Source: Lepisosteus oculatus
Lineage: Eukaryota > Chordata > Actinopteri > Semionotiformes > Lepisosteidae
Reading direction: 5' to 3'
Assembly (NCBI RefSeq): GCF_040954835.1
Contig: NC_090723.1
Location: 6,954,001-7,018,000 of the forward strand
DNA length: 64,000 nucleotides
This document shows positions 25,137-39,000 of the stretch, in pieces; position 1 is the stretch's first letter, and every line of letters starts with the position of its first letter. The translations under genes were made by a program, and so were the position numbers. The notes beneath the pieces were generated by a model, which had not been told where the DNA came from, made no database searches, and worked only from the letters and a program-made list of their open reading frames with translations.

Positions 25137-25395
25137 CTGCCTTGTGAAGACCAGATTATCCTGCTGAAGGGCTGCTGCATGGAGATCATGTCCCTGCGGG
25201 CAGCGGTGCGCTACGACCCCGAGAGCGAGACGCTGACCCTCAGCGGGGAGATGGCGGTCAAGCGGGAGCAACTCAAGAACGGAGGCCTGGGCGTGGTGTC
25301 CGACGCCATCTTCGATCTGGGCAAGAGCCTGGCACAGTTCAACCTGGACGACACCGAGGTGGCGCTGCTGCAGGCCGTGCTGCTTATGAGCTCGG
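25137..25395 (+). CDS. thra: thra coding exon 7 (core of ligand-binding domain)
   Basis: The exon encodes residues 241-326 and the first base of codon 327. It includes [20 protein letters not shown] (helices 4-5) and [10 protein letters not shown]. The arginines at 261 and 265 correspond to Arg262 and Arg266 of human TRalpha1, in the hormone pocket. [18 protein letters not shown] and the helix 7-8 segment follow. The signature LKGCCMEIM region is intact. The donor is TCGG|GTGAGA. Reading continues beyond the donor to a chance stop, which is intron. Confidence 0.97.
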
Positions 25396-26854
<1,459 letters not shown>

Positions 26855-26892
26855 AGCGGGGTTGGCCATCCGGAGAGGCCGGGGTGGAAGCT

Positions 26893-26917
26893 GGGGGGAG
26901 GGGGGGAGGGGGAGGGG
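26893..26917 (+). promoter_or_regulatory. G-quadruplex-prone tract in thra 3' UTR
   Basis: Four G-runs of 6, 7, 5 and 4 bases separated by single A residues start 39 bases after the thra stop codon, on the sense strand. This pattern predicts a very stable short-loop quadruplex in the mRNA (and in DNA). The effect on translation termination or RNA processing is unknown. Confidence 0.6.
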
Positions 26918-29800
26918 CGATTACTGCCTCATCAAACAATCAAACACACCACCAGCAGCAGACGAGAAAGCCATCAGAAGGGGTTCGTTTTTTCTTAAAA
27001 ATCAAATGGGTGGCCCTCTTGTTTTTGTCGTTTTTATAAGCTGTGCTCGTGTTTTTTCACTTTTTCCCGCCCCCAACGTCCACCCGCTCCTCCGCCCCCC
27101 CCACCCCTTCATTGATTTCACAAGTGGCGCCCTCTCCTGGAGTGCGCTGGCACTTCACGGCGAATGAAGTTCGCACGCAATGCGTCGAGTCACCACTAGG
27201 TGGTGGTCTTTGCTGCTGTGCACCACTGTGGCACTGGGGCCCACACCCCTCTCACTGACGTGTTCCTCGATCCACTAGTGATTCAGTTTATCTCAGCGTT
27301 AGTAGACGAAATCGATTCTGGGAAACAGATGTTCCCACAGAAAAAAAGACCAAAATTTTAGACTCTTTGTAGAAACATTTGTTCAACAGATTTTATTCAC
27401 TCTTAATGACTGCAGTTCTAACATTAGGAACACACAGAACCCCATTGGCATTTTTAAAGGAACTGTTTGCGTCAGCCTTCTCTTTATTTAAAAGAAGCTT
27501 CGTTTGTTAAAGATGATTTAAAAAAAAATAATTTCAGTCTTTGAAGTAGAAAACAACTCTTTCATTCTTTTAGATTCACTGTTCATTATGTAAGCTTCTT
27601 ACCATGTGTGCAGTTATCTCTGTGCTACCAGACTGTTTCGTTTATCACTCATTTTAATCTAACAATGCCATATCCCGGAAAGTTCTGTCTCTCATCTTGT
27701 TCTGCTCATGAGCAATAACAGAGTCCTTAAATTCCCAGAGTTTGCAGTGCAATTCTCTGGCAGAAGAGAGCGCTTCTTCTCCGTGTTAGTCACTGATCAG
27801 ACTCCCCTGCTGTTTCCTGTGTGAAAAGGAAAGGTGCTGTGCTCAGCTGGAGAGCTTTGGACAAGCACCGTTTTACCTCGGCAGGCAGGAGCACTGCAGT
27901 GTTGTGTCTTCTGAATGCATCTGCAGCAGAGCTGCCTCAGTCTGTGAGTCACCTGCTACCTCCATCTCCCTCCGCCTTTTATAAAGGCCGTGAGCCCATC
28001 ATGTCAGGTCAGTGTTAGGGGGTCTCTGCACAGCACAGCTGGACAGCCAGAGACAGGGAGGGGCCCTCTGGTCTGCAGAGTTTACTACCTTAAACTTCCT
28101 CTATTTTTTTGGGTTTGTTCTCTTTGGGACTGTTTGTCCACAGACGACAGACTGTCCCCTGTTCCTTCTACCCCCAGCCACAACCAACACCCAACACATG
28201 TTTGCAATACTGAATCCACTGCTCAGGCAATATTGCAAATGCATATTGGGCACAGAGCTCAGCTCAGGCAGTCTCCGCAGGGCTGAACTTGAGGGTATTA
28301 CCCAGAGAGTTTTTTTTTTCTCCCTTGGCAGTATGAAAGACCAGATCAGCCTCGACATTTGATACGTCACGGCAAATATCTCTGAACATGCAGCGCCCAC
28401 TTTGCTTGCATAGTATAGTACTACATGGGAGACTTAGCTGTCTGTGCTGTAATCTGAGCAGTGGTTCTGTAGTGACCAGCTCTACCTCACCTACTTAACA
28501 CAGGGCAGCTGCACACAGGCCTCGCACATAGCAGGCTGACTCAGTGCTGTTGGAGCAGACCCATACTCTGACCTCTGACCTCTGACTTCTGACCTCTACA
28601 TCCTGACTCCACCTCACTCCCACTTCACCTCAGTCAATAGAATTTCACTGAAACAGGAGGGCCTAGCCATTTCATTTTGTATTATTTTATTTATTTTAAC
28701 TTGTTTTCATTTATTTGGGGTTTTTTTTTGGAGGGGGGACAACGACGACACGGGGGGGTTGTTAAAAATCAGTTTGCGTTGTTTAGAAAATGTGGGACCA
28801 AGTGCAACTCTGGATTCCCCTCTTTGAAGACAATATAAAGAAAAAATATAAAGAGAAAGAAGATAAAGCAAATTGCTAAAGAAGAGGTTAAAATATTAAG
28901 TGAAAATGCAGAGGGGACAGTTTCGGTAAATGGCGTGTCACTGTTTTTGAGGATAAAACAAAAAACACAACCTCTTTTGATTGCTAAGCAGTCATTCATG
29001 GAGGAAGGGGGTGTATCGAGCAATGATTGGACAAGACCAAAACGAGGCTGAGGAATTGCGTGGTCTTTATTTTACAACAATTACAACAGATGTCCACATC
29101 GGTGTTTATGGTCCTATCGCAATCTGAACATGCGGAGAGACTGCCTGCTTCCAGCGCAAGTGAAAGACAGATCAATCAACCTGAAACCACGCCGCCTTCG
29201 TGAAAACCTTGAAGTGGACATGTAATGTCCGGCCTCCCCCACTCCAGCCACTCTTCCTCACAGGAAAGACGTGGTGCTTTGTCTCTGGCTGTGGAAGCCC
29301 CAGGGTTGATAAAATCAATCTCAGTTAGGGTGAGCACCCCTGTCTCCTCTACAGATGGAGCCAAGAAGAGCTCTGAGCCCATACCCTGCGCCCCATGCTC
29401 TCCAATCATAATGTCACGTATTTTTGCACTAAAGTGGCCATCCTACTCCCCCTCCTGACCCCCCTCATTCCCTCTCACCCAAGCACTTTCCTGCAATTTT
29501 TTATCCATTTTGCTTAACATACCCGCCAGTGGTAAACGCCCCACATTTGTGCCATCCGTATTTAAAAAAATACACTGGGAAAATATCCACTATTGGGGTG
29601 AATTCCGCTGGTTTCCTGGTCTCTTGTCATCTGAGCACCGCAATGCAACTTCTGAATCGCAATCCCCTTTTGAAAACCACCATTAAATGAATGTGAAAAA
29701 AAAAATGCAAAGATTCAATCAGGGTCTTGAGTAAAAGTACTACGAAGTAGGCCTGTGAGAGTGGTGAAATTAAATTTTCAATGTAAAATGGATTAGGAGA
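26918..29800 (+). other. thra: probable thra 3' UTR and downstream flank
   Basis: No coding exon is supported. The beginning must be the thra 3' untranslated region, but I cannot place the poly(A) site; no isolated AATAAA stands out before the A-rich stretch near 30547. CTCF-like motifs occur near 27125-27140 and 27190. A DR1-type half-site array is at 28569-28595. The stretch at about 29040-29460 looks repeat-like but was not identified. Confidence 0.45.
28569..28595 (-). promoter_or_regulatory. tandem nuclear-receptor half-sites (DR1 array)
   Basis: Four hexamers, TGACCT, TGACCT, TGACTT and TGACCT, are spaced by exactly one base (7-bp period). On the minus strand this reads AGGTCA direct repeats with 1-bp spacing, that is three overlapping DR1 elements. 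DR1 is the binding pattern of RXR homodimers, PPAR-RXR, COUP-TF and HNF4, not of TR-RXR, which prefers DR4. It may alternatively be a short tandem repeat without function. Confidence 0.5.
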
Positions 29801-30087
29801 GGGGAAGAGGGGATTGGTCCAATTCAAAGAGCACTTAAAGGGGAGATGGGATTAGTCCTATTAAAAGAGCACTTGGAGAGAGGGGAGATGGGATTGGTCC
29901 AATTGAAAGAGCACTTAAAGGGGAGATGGGATTGGCCCAATTGAAAGAGCACTTGGAGAGAGGGGAGATGGCATTGGTCCAATTGAAAGAGCACTTGGAG
30001 AGAGGGGAGATTGGATTGGTCCAATTGAAGGAGCACTTGGAGAGAGGGGAGATGCAATTGGCCCAATTGAAAGAGCACTTGGAGAGA
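29801..30087. repeat. 42-bp minisatellite, seven units
   Basis: Unit starts are at 29801, 29840, 29882, 29920, 29962, 30004 and 30046. The consensus begins GGGGAGATGGGATTGGTCCA and ends CACTTGGAGAGA. Units 1 and 3 are short (38-39 bp, ending CACTTAAA); the others are 42 bp. The order short-long-short-long-long-long-long suggests that the long type expanded most recently on the right side. The 42-bp period equals 14 codons, so open frames run through the long units on both strands. I do not annotate them as genes. Confidence 0.95.
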
Positions 30088-33000
30088 GGGGTTTGGTCTG
30101 CTAAAATCAGGACATGGTTCAGGCTTTTGTAAACATGTGGGAGTTTGACCTGTGAAACAGCAGGGAGAAATTACAGTGTGAGATTGTGGGAAGGTCTCTA
30201 GGTAAACCCAGTCAGCCCACCTGGCCAGCATGTGCGGTGACAGCCTTCAAATACACACCAGCTACCTGGACAAGACCTGCGACCAAGACAGCTCCTCTCT
30301 CACACCTGGACTCTGGGGTTTACAAGGTTGAACTGAACAAAATCTGAAAACAACCACCACCTACCCTTACCCTCCCTCCCTCCCCGGGAAAGTTGTGTAG
30401 AAGAATCTGTTCTGTTCTGAAACGCCAGAACCCACAACAGTGTTTCTGCATTCTTGCGAGCTGACTGATTGGATGTGTGTCACTCTAGGGGGTTTAAAAT
30501 GCTGCTTTACCTTCTCATTTAAATTTTATTTGAAAACAAAAAAAAAAATAAAAAAATGAAAAGAAAGATGACTTTTTTTAAGACTCCGGAACAAAGCTAA
30601 GAGCTTTGGAGAATGAGCTGGGGTTTTTTTTTTATTACTATTCTTTTTTTGTTCTTGTCGACGCTAAACTGCTCTGTGTGAAATCAGCCGTAGTCACTTT
30701 TGACCATGTGTGCAGTGTAACCTAGACAAAACCCTCACTTCCTCTACAGATCACCTCTAGATTGTATCAGTAAGCTAACTTGCTCTGTCGTCTGTACGTG
30801 TGTCTGAATCGTCCGTCCCCTTTTTTTATGAGGAGGAGCTATGACAAACATCAACAGGACTTTTTTTTTCTTTTTTTAAAAAAAAAGAGACTACAAAAAA
30901 AAACAAAACAGGCAAAAACCGAACAGGAAAAATAATGCAACAGAAACTGAAAATAGATGCTGACTGAGACACAATCTTCTCATACCTCACACAACACAAA
31001 ACTCAAAAGAATTTGAAAGAGATTGAAGATATGTATTTACATGTGTGCGTGTGTCTGTATATGTATAAACGTATGTATATATGGGGATTAGAAAGCTAAA
31101 TGGTAGAAGGTAAAGCGTCATCTAATTCAGGTTTTGGACAAATATTCTTTATAAGAGTGAGCAGGGAGTGGAGTGTGGGACATTTTAAATTTACTAAACA
31201 AAGGCTCTAAAGTTGAGAAGGGCTGCAGGCAAAAAAGTAGCTTATTGGAACAATAGGCTCTGCCTCCACTCTGAAAGGAGTGCATTCAGTCTTGGGCTGA
31301 CTGCATCTCTAGCAAATGATAGCAAAGCTTGCTTATTTCAGTGTTAATAGTGTGGAGCTTCAGAATGTCCAACACGAATTGTCCACACCCTCTGTAAACT
31401 GGGCTGGGCTGAACCACCACAAAGCTGTGCACGAGTGTTTTACAGAATCTGTGCTTGTACATGTATACATACATCTATACACGCACACGCATGTATAAAT
31501 AAGGTATTGAATGTAGCTGATGGGAGACTGGGCTGGAACTGAGCCTGGGAATTCACGACCTCATTGTCGGGTCACCAGCAGAATGAACTGGACAGTGGAG
31601 TCAAGCTGACGTTACACACAGTAAACTGAGAATATTGCCCAGCTGTAAGGTGCAATATGTTCTAAGTGTATTCTTACTTTTTTGTTGTAATTTTTTTGTT
31701 TTATGTTTTGGCCATAACCAAGGATGTAAAATAATATATATTTATATATACCGCTCAAAAAGCCAAAAAAATCAGGGATGAGGCAAATAGTAGATTATCC
31801 TATTCGTTTATCCCTTTTTTTGGGAGCAAAATATATACATATATGAATGCTGCATACATTCGTGTGTATGTATGTGTATTTGTATTTGAAAATGCCCCAT
31901 CAGGTAACAGTCCTGAACTCCTGGCTTAATTTTTGCATGCAAAGAGAAAGTCCTTCCCTGAATTTACTGCATTGGGAACTGTCTGATGTGTTCCAGGATT
32001 GAATCACTGCAGCGGGCACGCACGAGCTTACAAACATCCCTTCTGTCTGATTTGTGTCCCTTGGTGTTTCAGTGGAGTTAAGAGGCAGTGTAGGCTCACA
32101 AGTGAGCAAAGGGACAGTGGGGTGATGAGTGGGGTGTTGTGAGGAAGTGACCCTCTAGTGGTCAGTGCTGAGACACAGCGGTCAAGCAGTTAGGAATGGA
32201 GGGGAGGATGGGAAATGAGTTGCTTTAGTGAGATTCTAAAGTGTGTGTGAGGGGGGGTATTAATAGTTTCCAGAGTTTGCCAATACCTGCACAGTCCAGT
32301 CCTCCCCGCCAGCATGGTCTTACTATACTGGCAAGAGCCACTTTCAGCAAGCAGAGCTCTCTGTGCAGGGCACTGTACCATTCTTACCATTTTCCCAGGT
32401 AACAGTGGTCTTTAAGACCCGCTTATTAGGGAGGAGATGCAATGAAAACCCTGATCTTATTGAAGGAGCAATGTCATAAGCAGTGACCTTTGCACACCTC
32501 AACACTCCTTGCAAAATTTGACCATCTGCTACCATTGTTTTTTTGTAGCCTCAAACCTACATACCCAGAAACCATGGCCAGGCTGTGTCTCCCCTACTGT
32601 CCTGCACACTTTGTGCACCCATCTCTCCAGCTTGTGCCTGAGGACACCAAGCAGTTCTGTCTCGCCTTGTTAAAGACATGCTGCTGGCCTCTGTCAAGGC
32701 ATTGACCAGCCCCCTGTAACCGTGGTGCACTGCAGTGATTTGGTTCTGGGATTCGTCAGGCAGATATGGGGAGATTGTTTCAATTACTTTTTGATGCCAA
32801 ATGTAGAGTTTATAATAATGCAAGTAGCAAGATGTCTATGCAGACACCCCCCCCCCCCCCCGACCCCTAATCCTCACTTCACCCCCTACCAAATCCCAGC
32901 CAGCCTTAGCTGTACGACACCTGCTGGGGCTACGGCGGTAGGCATGTTCAAAAGCACTGCTCTCTGTAGTATCTTCACAGCTCACAGTGTCGGCTTCACT

Positions 33001-36000
33001 TCTGTCTTCTGTTGAGCAATCACTGTGCTTGCTAGTGTCTGCTGTTCCGTTGAGCTGAGGGGGGCAGACAGGGGATCCAGACCTGGGACAGGGGTGTGTC
33101 TCGGTTATGGGTTATTGTTTTACCTCTGTGCAACTGTTCAACTCATGTGAGCTCCACCATGGGTTGAGCGACCAGTGTTTTAAACCTGCTCCTGTGACTT
33201 CGCCTTGCACACAGGCCCACACGCTGTTATGTTGGGATCACAGCCAGCTGAGAAAACGTCTAGTAATTGCAGCCACCTGAATTCCAAAGAGCTTCTGGCA
33301 AGAAGGGGGGTGGTGACCAAGTCTGTTCAAAATGAATCCTTTACCAGTCCAGAAATCAGATGAAAGAAGGGTTGGGGTTGGGTTGGTTTGGATTGGGGAG
33401 GGGGGTAACAAGAACCCACATTTGTGCACTGCCCCCTGTCCCCCACCGTCTCTGAAAGCCCATGATGCACCCTGCCTTCCCTCCCTCCCCTGCTGAGACG
33501 GGTTCCTTATTGGCCATTAAGGACTGCTGTGAGGGACTGTGTGTGCGTCATCTTGCATTCATGTACACGTTTGCCTTTATGAGACACTCTCCTGGTTTGG
33601 TCCAGTGGTGCTACCCAGAGGATCTGTGAGGAAGCCGACTGCTTCTCTCACAGCCATTTCCTTCCTTTCCTTTAGGATTCCTCGTACACAAGTGCTAGAT
33701 ACATACCAAAACTCAGAGATGCAATCATTCTTAGTCTTTTTTTTTAAAGAAAAAAATGGTTAAATGTGAATTTTAAAAATTTCTATAACAAAGGATAGTA
33801 GGAAGCCATGTATGTCCAAATACTAATATAGAATAGGTAGGATTAGGTAGGAAATGACAAACCAAATGGGCTGGGTTGCTGAAATACTATTTGTAACATT
33901 TTTACATTCATATGGTTGTAATGTTGGCCAGCTAGAGAAGATTTAAAGGTTAAAGTTTGTCAGGGGAGAATGGAGGACAAAATACATTTTGCGTTGTGAA
34001 GAAAATTAATTTTTCTAGTATGTGAAGAATCCTGGTGATTATTCTTTGCAATTTTATTAGATTGATCTGTTGTTCATGAATTAGAGGATGAATTAGTTGC
34101 ACAAACAGCATGCAAGAACAAGGCTGTTGGTCCGCAGAGTGTGCCTACAGACATTAAACCCATGGTACACAGAGCAGCAGGTCTGGAAAGCTAGTAACTC
34201 TCTGGCTGCAGCAGCTAAGTCATTGGAACACAGACATTCAGGAAAAAAATGCATCAGCTTGCAGAGTGGAAAGCAGTGAAGAAAGTCATAAATCTAAACC
34301 TATTACAACGGTCAGGTTTTGCAATTGAAAGTCTTGAATTGCAGTAAATGTGTTTTGTTTTTTGCAAGACAGTTACAACTGATTAGGAATTTGGCAAAAG
34401 CTAGGAGTGCAATGTGCACATTTGGGGAAAAAAATGGTTTAGAATCCTGCACATCCATTTCATAAAGTGGACCAGCCATGGGCGTGTTGGGTAATAAATG
34501 CAAGCGTGCAAATGCACACGCACACAAATACACACTCACACGCCTATGCACCTAGACTGGAAAAAAAACTTATTGAAGGAATATCTCAGGTAAAAAAAAA
34601 AATGACAGTTGTTTCTCTCATTAAATAAACAATTTGGAGAAATCATGCTGTTTTTTCACTTCATAACAAAAGCTGAACTCGGTCTGCTTACTATGTCTGC
34701 TTCTCATTCTCTCCTGATTGGTTCAAAAGGTGGGCGTGGCAGAATGCTGCACAGAGCCTGTATGTTCATTGGCTTTTGCTGACCTGAAAAGAATCGGCAG
34801 GATATAGTTATTTGTAAGCACTTCCCTAGAGATCATGAAAAGAGGCTGCCGTTCTGTGCTATGTGCAGCTAGAGAAATATTATCTTCTGCCTTCTGCAGT
34901 TCGTGTCGCATGTCTATAGAAACACAGTGTTCTTTATCTCAGAGCTCGCTGAAGATAAAATCCCTTTATTATGCGGAGCAGACCCCTGAGTTGAGCATTT
35001 TTTTAGTTTGTTTTTGCATTGAAAGGAAACATGACATGGGTGTGTGTACTCTTTGCTGAATGTTAGTGATTTCAGCAGCATGTGTCCTGTTTAGCCTTGA
35101 CTAGGCAGATGGTGACTCATGAGTGTCAAGGCAGTCGGTAATACGACAGCCTTGCTTGTCTGTCTGTGATCGTGCATTTATGCTACGTTTCCCCTGCTAT
35201 TTGAGCGAGTGTATGTGCCTGTTAGACCATGTGTGATTATGCATCTGCATCTCTGGGCAGATCGTCTGAACTGCTCTGTTGAGCAAGCAGAGTCTTCCTG
35301 TTGCCTGAACAGAGCTTACCTCTTCCATTAAAGATATAGTAGCCTGCTTTAACAAGTGCTTTCAGTACAGCAGAGTACAGAGACATGAAAGCGATTGATT
35401 CTGTCTGCTTTATGTGCACAGTTGTGGCACATTCAAAGACCTGTTTCTGCTGTTGCAAGGAAGTTGGAAACCCTAGTTTAGAGGAGCTAATGTATCATAG
35501 TGAAGAATCCGGTACTGGCTTGATTTATCGAGCCATCTCAAGACTCGGGTCTGTCTTGCAGAACTGTCCATTTTTACCAAGTCTGAGCCTTGGAGGAAGC
35601 CCGGTAGATGTAATGGAAGAAAGGTTGAGAGCACAGCCCAGAGTAAACAGGCCTGGTCTGTTTTTTTTCTCCCCCCTTGGCACATCTTGAATTGCAGTTG
35701 AGACGGAGTGTGTCTCTCGTGCTGTGTGAAGTGGACAGCTGAGGCTTTGTAGAAATTAGTTCCATCAGATTCATAGCTGTCAAGGGGGAGACGAGACACA
35801 CTAACAGCAAGGACTCTTATTTCTTAACTGATCCCCCCCGATAAAATCTCTGTTCTCCAGTTTGGGGGTATAAAGGACAGTCCCTGTGTCTTCAGCGCTG
35901 CCACGTATTCCCACCATACCTGTGAGTTTGCGGACACGTATATACTGATGCACAACAAAAGGCACAACAGGTTTTACACGAGAGCTCATTGGGCATATGT

Positions 36001-39000
36001 TACTAAATATTCGAAGTTTCTTACAGGTTTGTTCATTGTTGGGGTTGGTTCGTTCCTTGGAATAACAAAATATGGAGGCCAAAAATGTCATAAAATGTCC
36101 TCAGTTTTAGTTAAAATTGCTAAAAGTTCATAAGTTCATTGCAAATGTGAATAGCCATTCAAAAAGACTTGGTTTAAATTAATACAAGCACAGCATAGGA
36201 AATGACTGGCCCACCTGTGTATAGAAGATCCTCAGGCTCCTGTTGAAGGTGTCTTGTCTGTGGGTAGTTGCCTGGAGAATAAGATGTTTTTCTTCAAAGT
36301 TCATCGGACTAGTCAAGAGGAACCTTCATGTGTCTGATATACCTCCATAATCACTGTAGGCTCCACTGGAAACAGCACAAGACGGTCCAGGGAGACAACC
36401 AATGCATCGGCAGAATAATTAGCTCTGCCGTCTGCATGTGAGAAGTCATTCAGAGTTAACATTGTCAGCTGGGAGACAGTGTTGTGAACTTCTGTGAACC
36501 AGAGGACACCTACAGTGGTTGCAGGGAGAGTGATAGCATGTGTTTTTTTACTGATCGGTGCCATTTTTCAAGCCAACTGGTGGGACACCGAAAGGCTGAT
36601 GAAGTGGGGAGGAAATTATTTTAACAGCAGATCGCCTCAGTCTTTCTTCTCTAGGCCAGCAGAACATCTGTGGGATGCAGTGCCCTCAATAGAGAGGCAC
36701 AGCAAGACTGGTAAAACCTCTATTGGCATTCTTCCAAGAGGCTGGTGAGGTCTGTGTGGATAGGAAGGGGGGTCATGAGTGATATCTTCTTGGCAATGTG
36801 TTCATTTTGATGGAGAGTCACGTCTCATACAAAAAAAACACATAATTCTTGGATCAGCGTTTTTATTCACATTTCCAGGTATTTCTTAGTTTAAACCTCT
36901 CTAAAATATGAATAAATCCTTTACGTCCAAATGTCGCCCATTATTTGTGCATCAGTGTATATATATAAAGTGATAAAAATGATAAAGTGGATTTCCTGTT
37001 CCATTTCCTTTAATCCCTGTACTTTCACTGTACAGTATGTTTTTTTCTCTTCTTTTGCAAGTTGCAGAGCAGCTCTTCCCCACTCCTCCCCAGCCCTGCA
37101 AGCAGTCAGGGTGTTGATTAAGTGGTATTAAAGACTTTCTTCTGGGTTTCTGAGAGTCTGGATAGTCTGACAAAAAAGATGCATTAAGGAGACTTAAGAA
37201 AAGCCTGTTAATGCACCTTTCCAACCTCAAGAGCTTAGCGAGCTATGCAGCATTTCAGACACCTCAGTGTGTGCAGCATGCAGCTGGTAGCTTTGCTTCT
37301 AGTACCGTTCTTCCTGTACAGGCAGCGCAGGCACTCCTAGGCCGGCTGGTGGGTGTCTGTGAGGAGAGGTCCACTGGGTAGGCATGCCGTTCTGACCGCT
37401 GAAGCACCTTGTGAGGCCACCCTGAGATAGATTACCGCGACAGCAGGGACACCCCAGAGAGCCGACCATCTGGAGTGACAGTTCATGGGGACGGGGGGGT
37501 GGATGTGGGTGGTGGGGTGGGTGCTGTGCGTGGGTCTGTCACTGATGCAGTCTTCAGGAGAAGGAGGTCTTCAGCCTTTCAGCTTAGTCTCAACACGTGG
37601 GAACCAGACGGACAGGACTGGTAGTTCCGAGCAGATGATATGAAGCTTTGTGCTTTTCCTCATCGTCGCTTTATTTGTGATCTGAGGAGAAGAATCCATA
37701 TACCTAAAGGAGTGGACATTTGTGTTGCAATGCATAGGGTGCTATTTTTTGTTCTTACTGCAGTATTTATTATAAGCTTCAGTTCAGGGTCTGTAGTCCT
37801 GGGAACAGCCAGCAGCAGAGTTCAAAGCTACCAGACTTTGGACTTCTTTGGACATGAATGTATCCGTTTCAGTCTCTTGCTCACTGCACAGAAAGGCCAT
37901 TGAGCATTCAGAATAAAAAAAATACTTTTCTAGCTGAACAGATGCTACTAGGAATATTTCGAGTGTATGGGTGTAGTGTTCAGAACACAGCGGAGACAGG
38001 GATTTGAAATACTCTTCATTAGGAAGGCTGGGGATCAGTGCTGAAATCCAGTGGCTCCAAATCAGTATGCATTGTACATGGAGTGCTCTGTCCCTGAAAA
38101 AGGTCGAAGCCCCTGGCACTGGAAGACTCCCAGTGAAGAATAACTGATGTGGTTTGAGTATGGTACAGTAAAGCCGTCTCGGAGCTTGGTTGTGGTTAAG
38201 TCACTGTCAAAAAAAAAAAGTGCAGCTTTTTGTTTTGCCTTTGTGTTTACATTTGCAAATCCCTCTAAGACTGCAGTTCCTTTGTCAGTTCGTCAAGCAG
38301 GCTGCTGTAGAAGCCGGTCTCTCAAGTAACCAGCGTGATGTAGGAGGGGGTGCCACCATGGCCCTGGCTGCAGTGCGCTGGTGTGTGTTAGCCGATTGCT
38401 TTCCGATCCCTTTGCTCCGTTTGTAACGGCTTTCCGTAGTGAAGGCGTTTAATTTCCTGCTCGCCGCTGCTGGGAAGCACTTCAAAACCCCTGAGTGTGA
38501 GGGAGCGGGGAGATGTGATGATAAATGTGATGATAAACCTTTCTTCCGCCACACGGTGTTTTAATGGCCGACGTGCAGGGGCTGAAATATCAAACAAGCT
38601 GGTTGGCATTGTGGCAGGTGACGTGGTGGGGTGTCTGAGGCCCGGGGCGTGCTCCGGCTTCCCTCGCCTGCCCTCAGAGCTGACTGGGACAAAGCAGCCA
38701 AGAACACCTGCGTCCCAGGATGCACTATTCCAGTTAACTGCCTCCCCTTCCATTATAACATCCTGGCTTGTGATCGATTTATTCTAAAAAAAAAAAGGCT
38801 AGTTCGTGGACTACTTGCATGAGGGTATGTAGTCCTGCTGTCCTTCATTGCCCAGAGACTTTAATTTAGATAAAGTGAAAGAAAAAGAAGAGGTGAATTA
38901 ACTGCACATTGAATGCCAACAGCCTTGTGCAGTTTGCCAACACCGTTTTGATTCTGACAAATTCCACTCGCAGTTGAACTGTACAGCAGTTTGGAGTGAA

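Noticed and set aside
29801..30087. Repeat array considered as CRISPR or as a protein-coding repeat gene
   Set aside because: Units are contiguous without unique spacers, in a vertebrate locus; short units break the frame. It is a minisatellite.
26855..31000. TRalpha2-type alternative last exon
   Set aside because: No donor inside the last coding exon with a matching downstream exon encoding an alpha2-like tail could be seen; the form is considered mammalian.
36494..36748. 84-codon frame containing PAEHLWDAV, reminiscent of the transposase NPIEHLWD motif
   Set aside because: Only one short motif resembles a transposase; flanking residues do not fit, and no terminal repeats or catalytic residues were seen.
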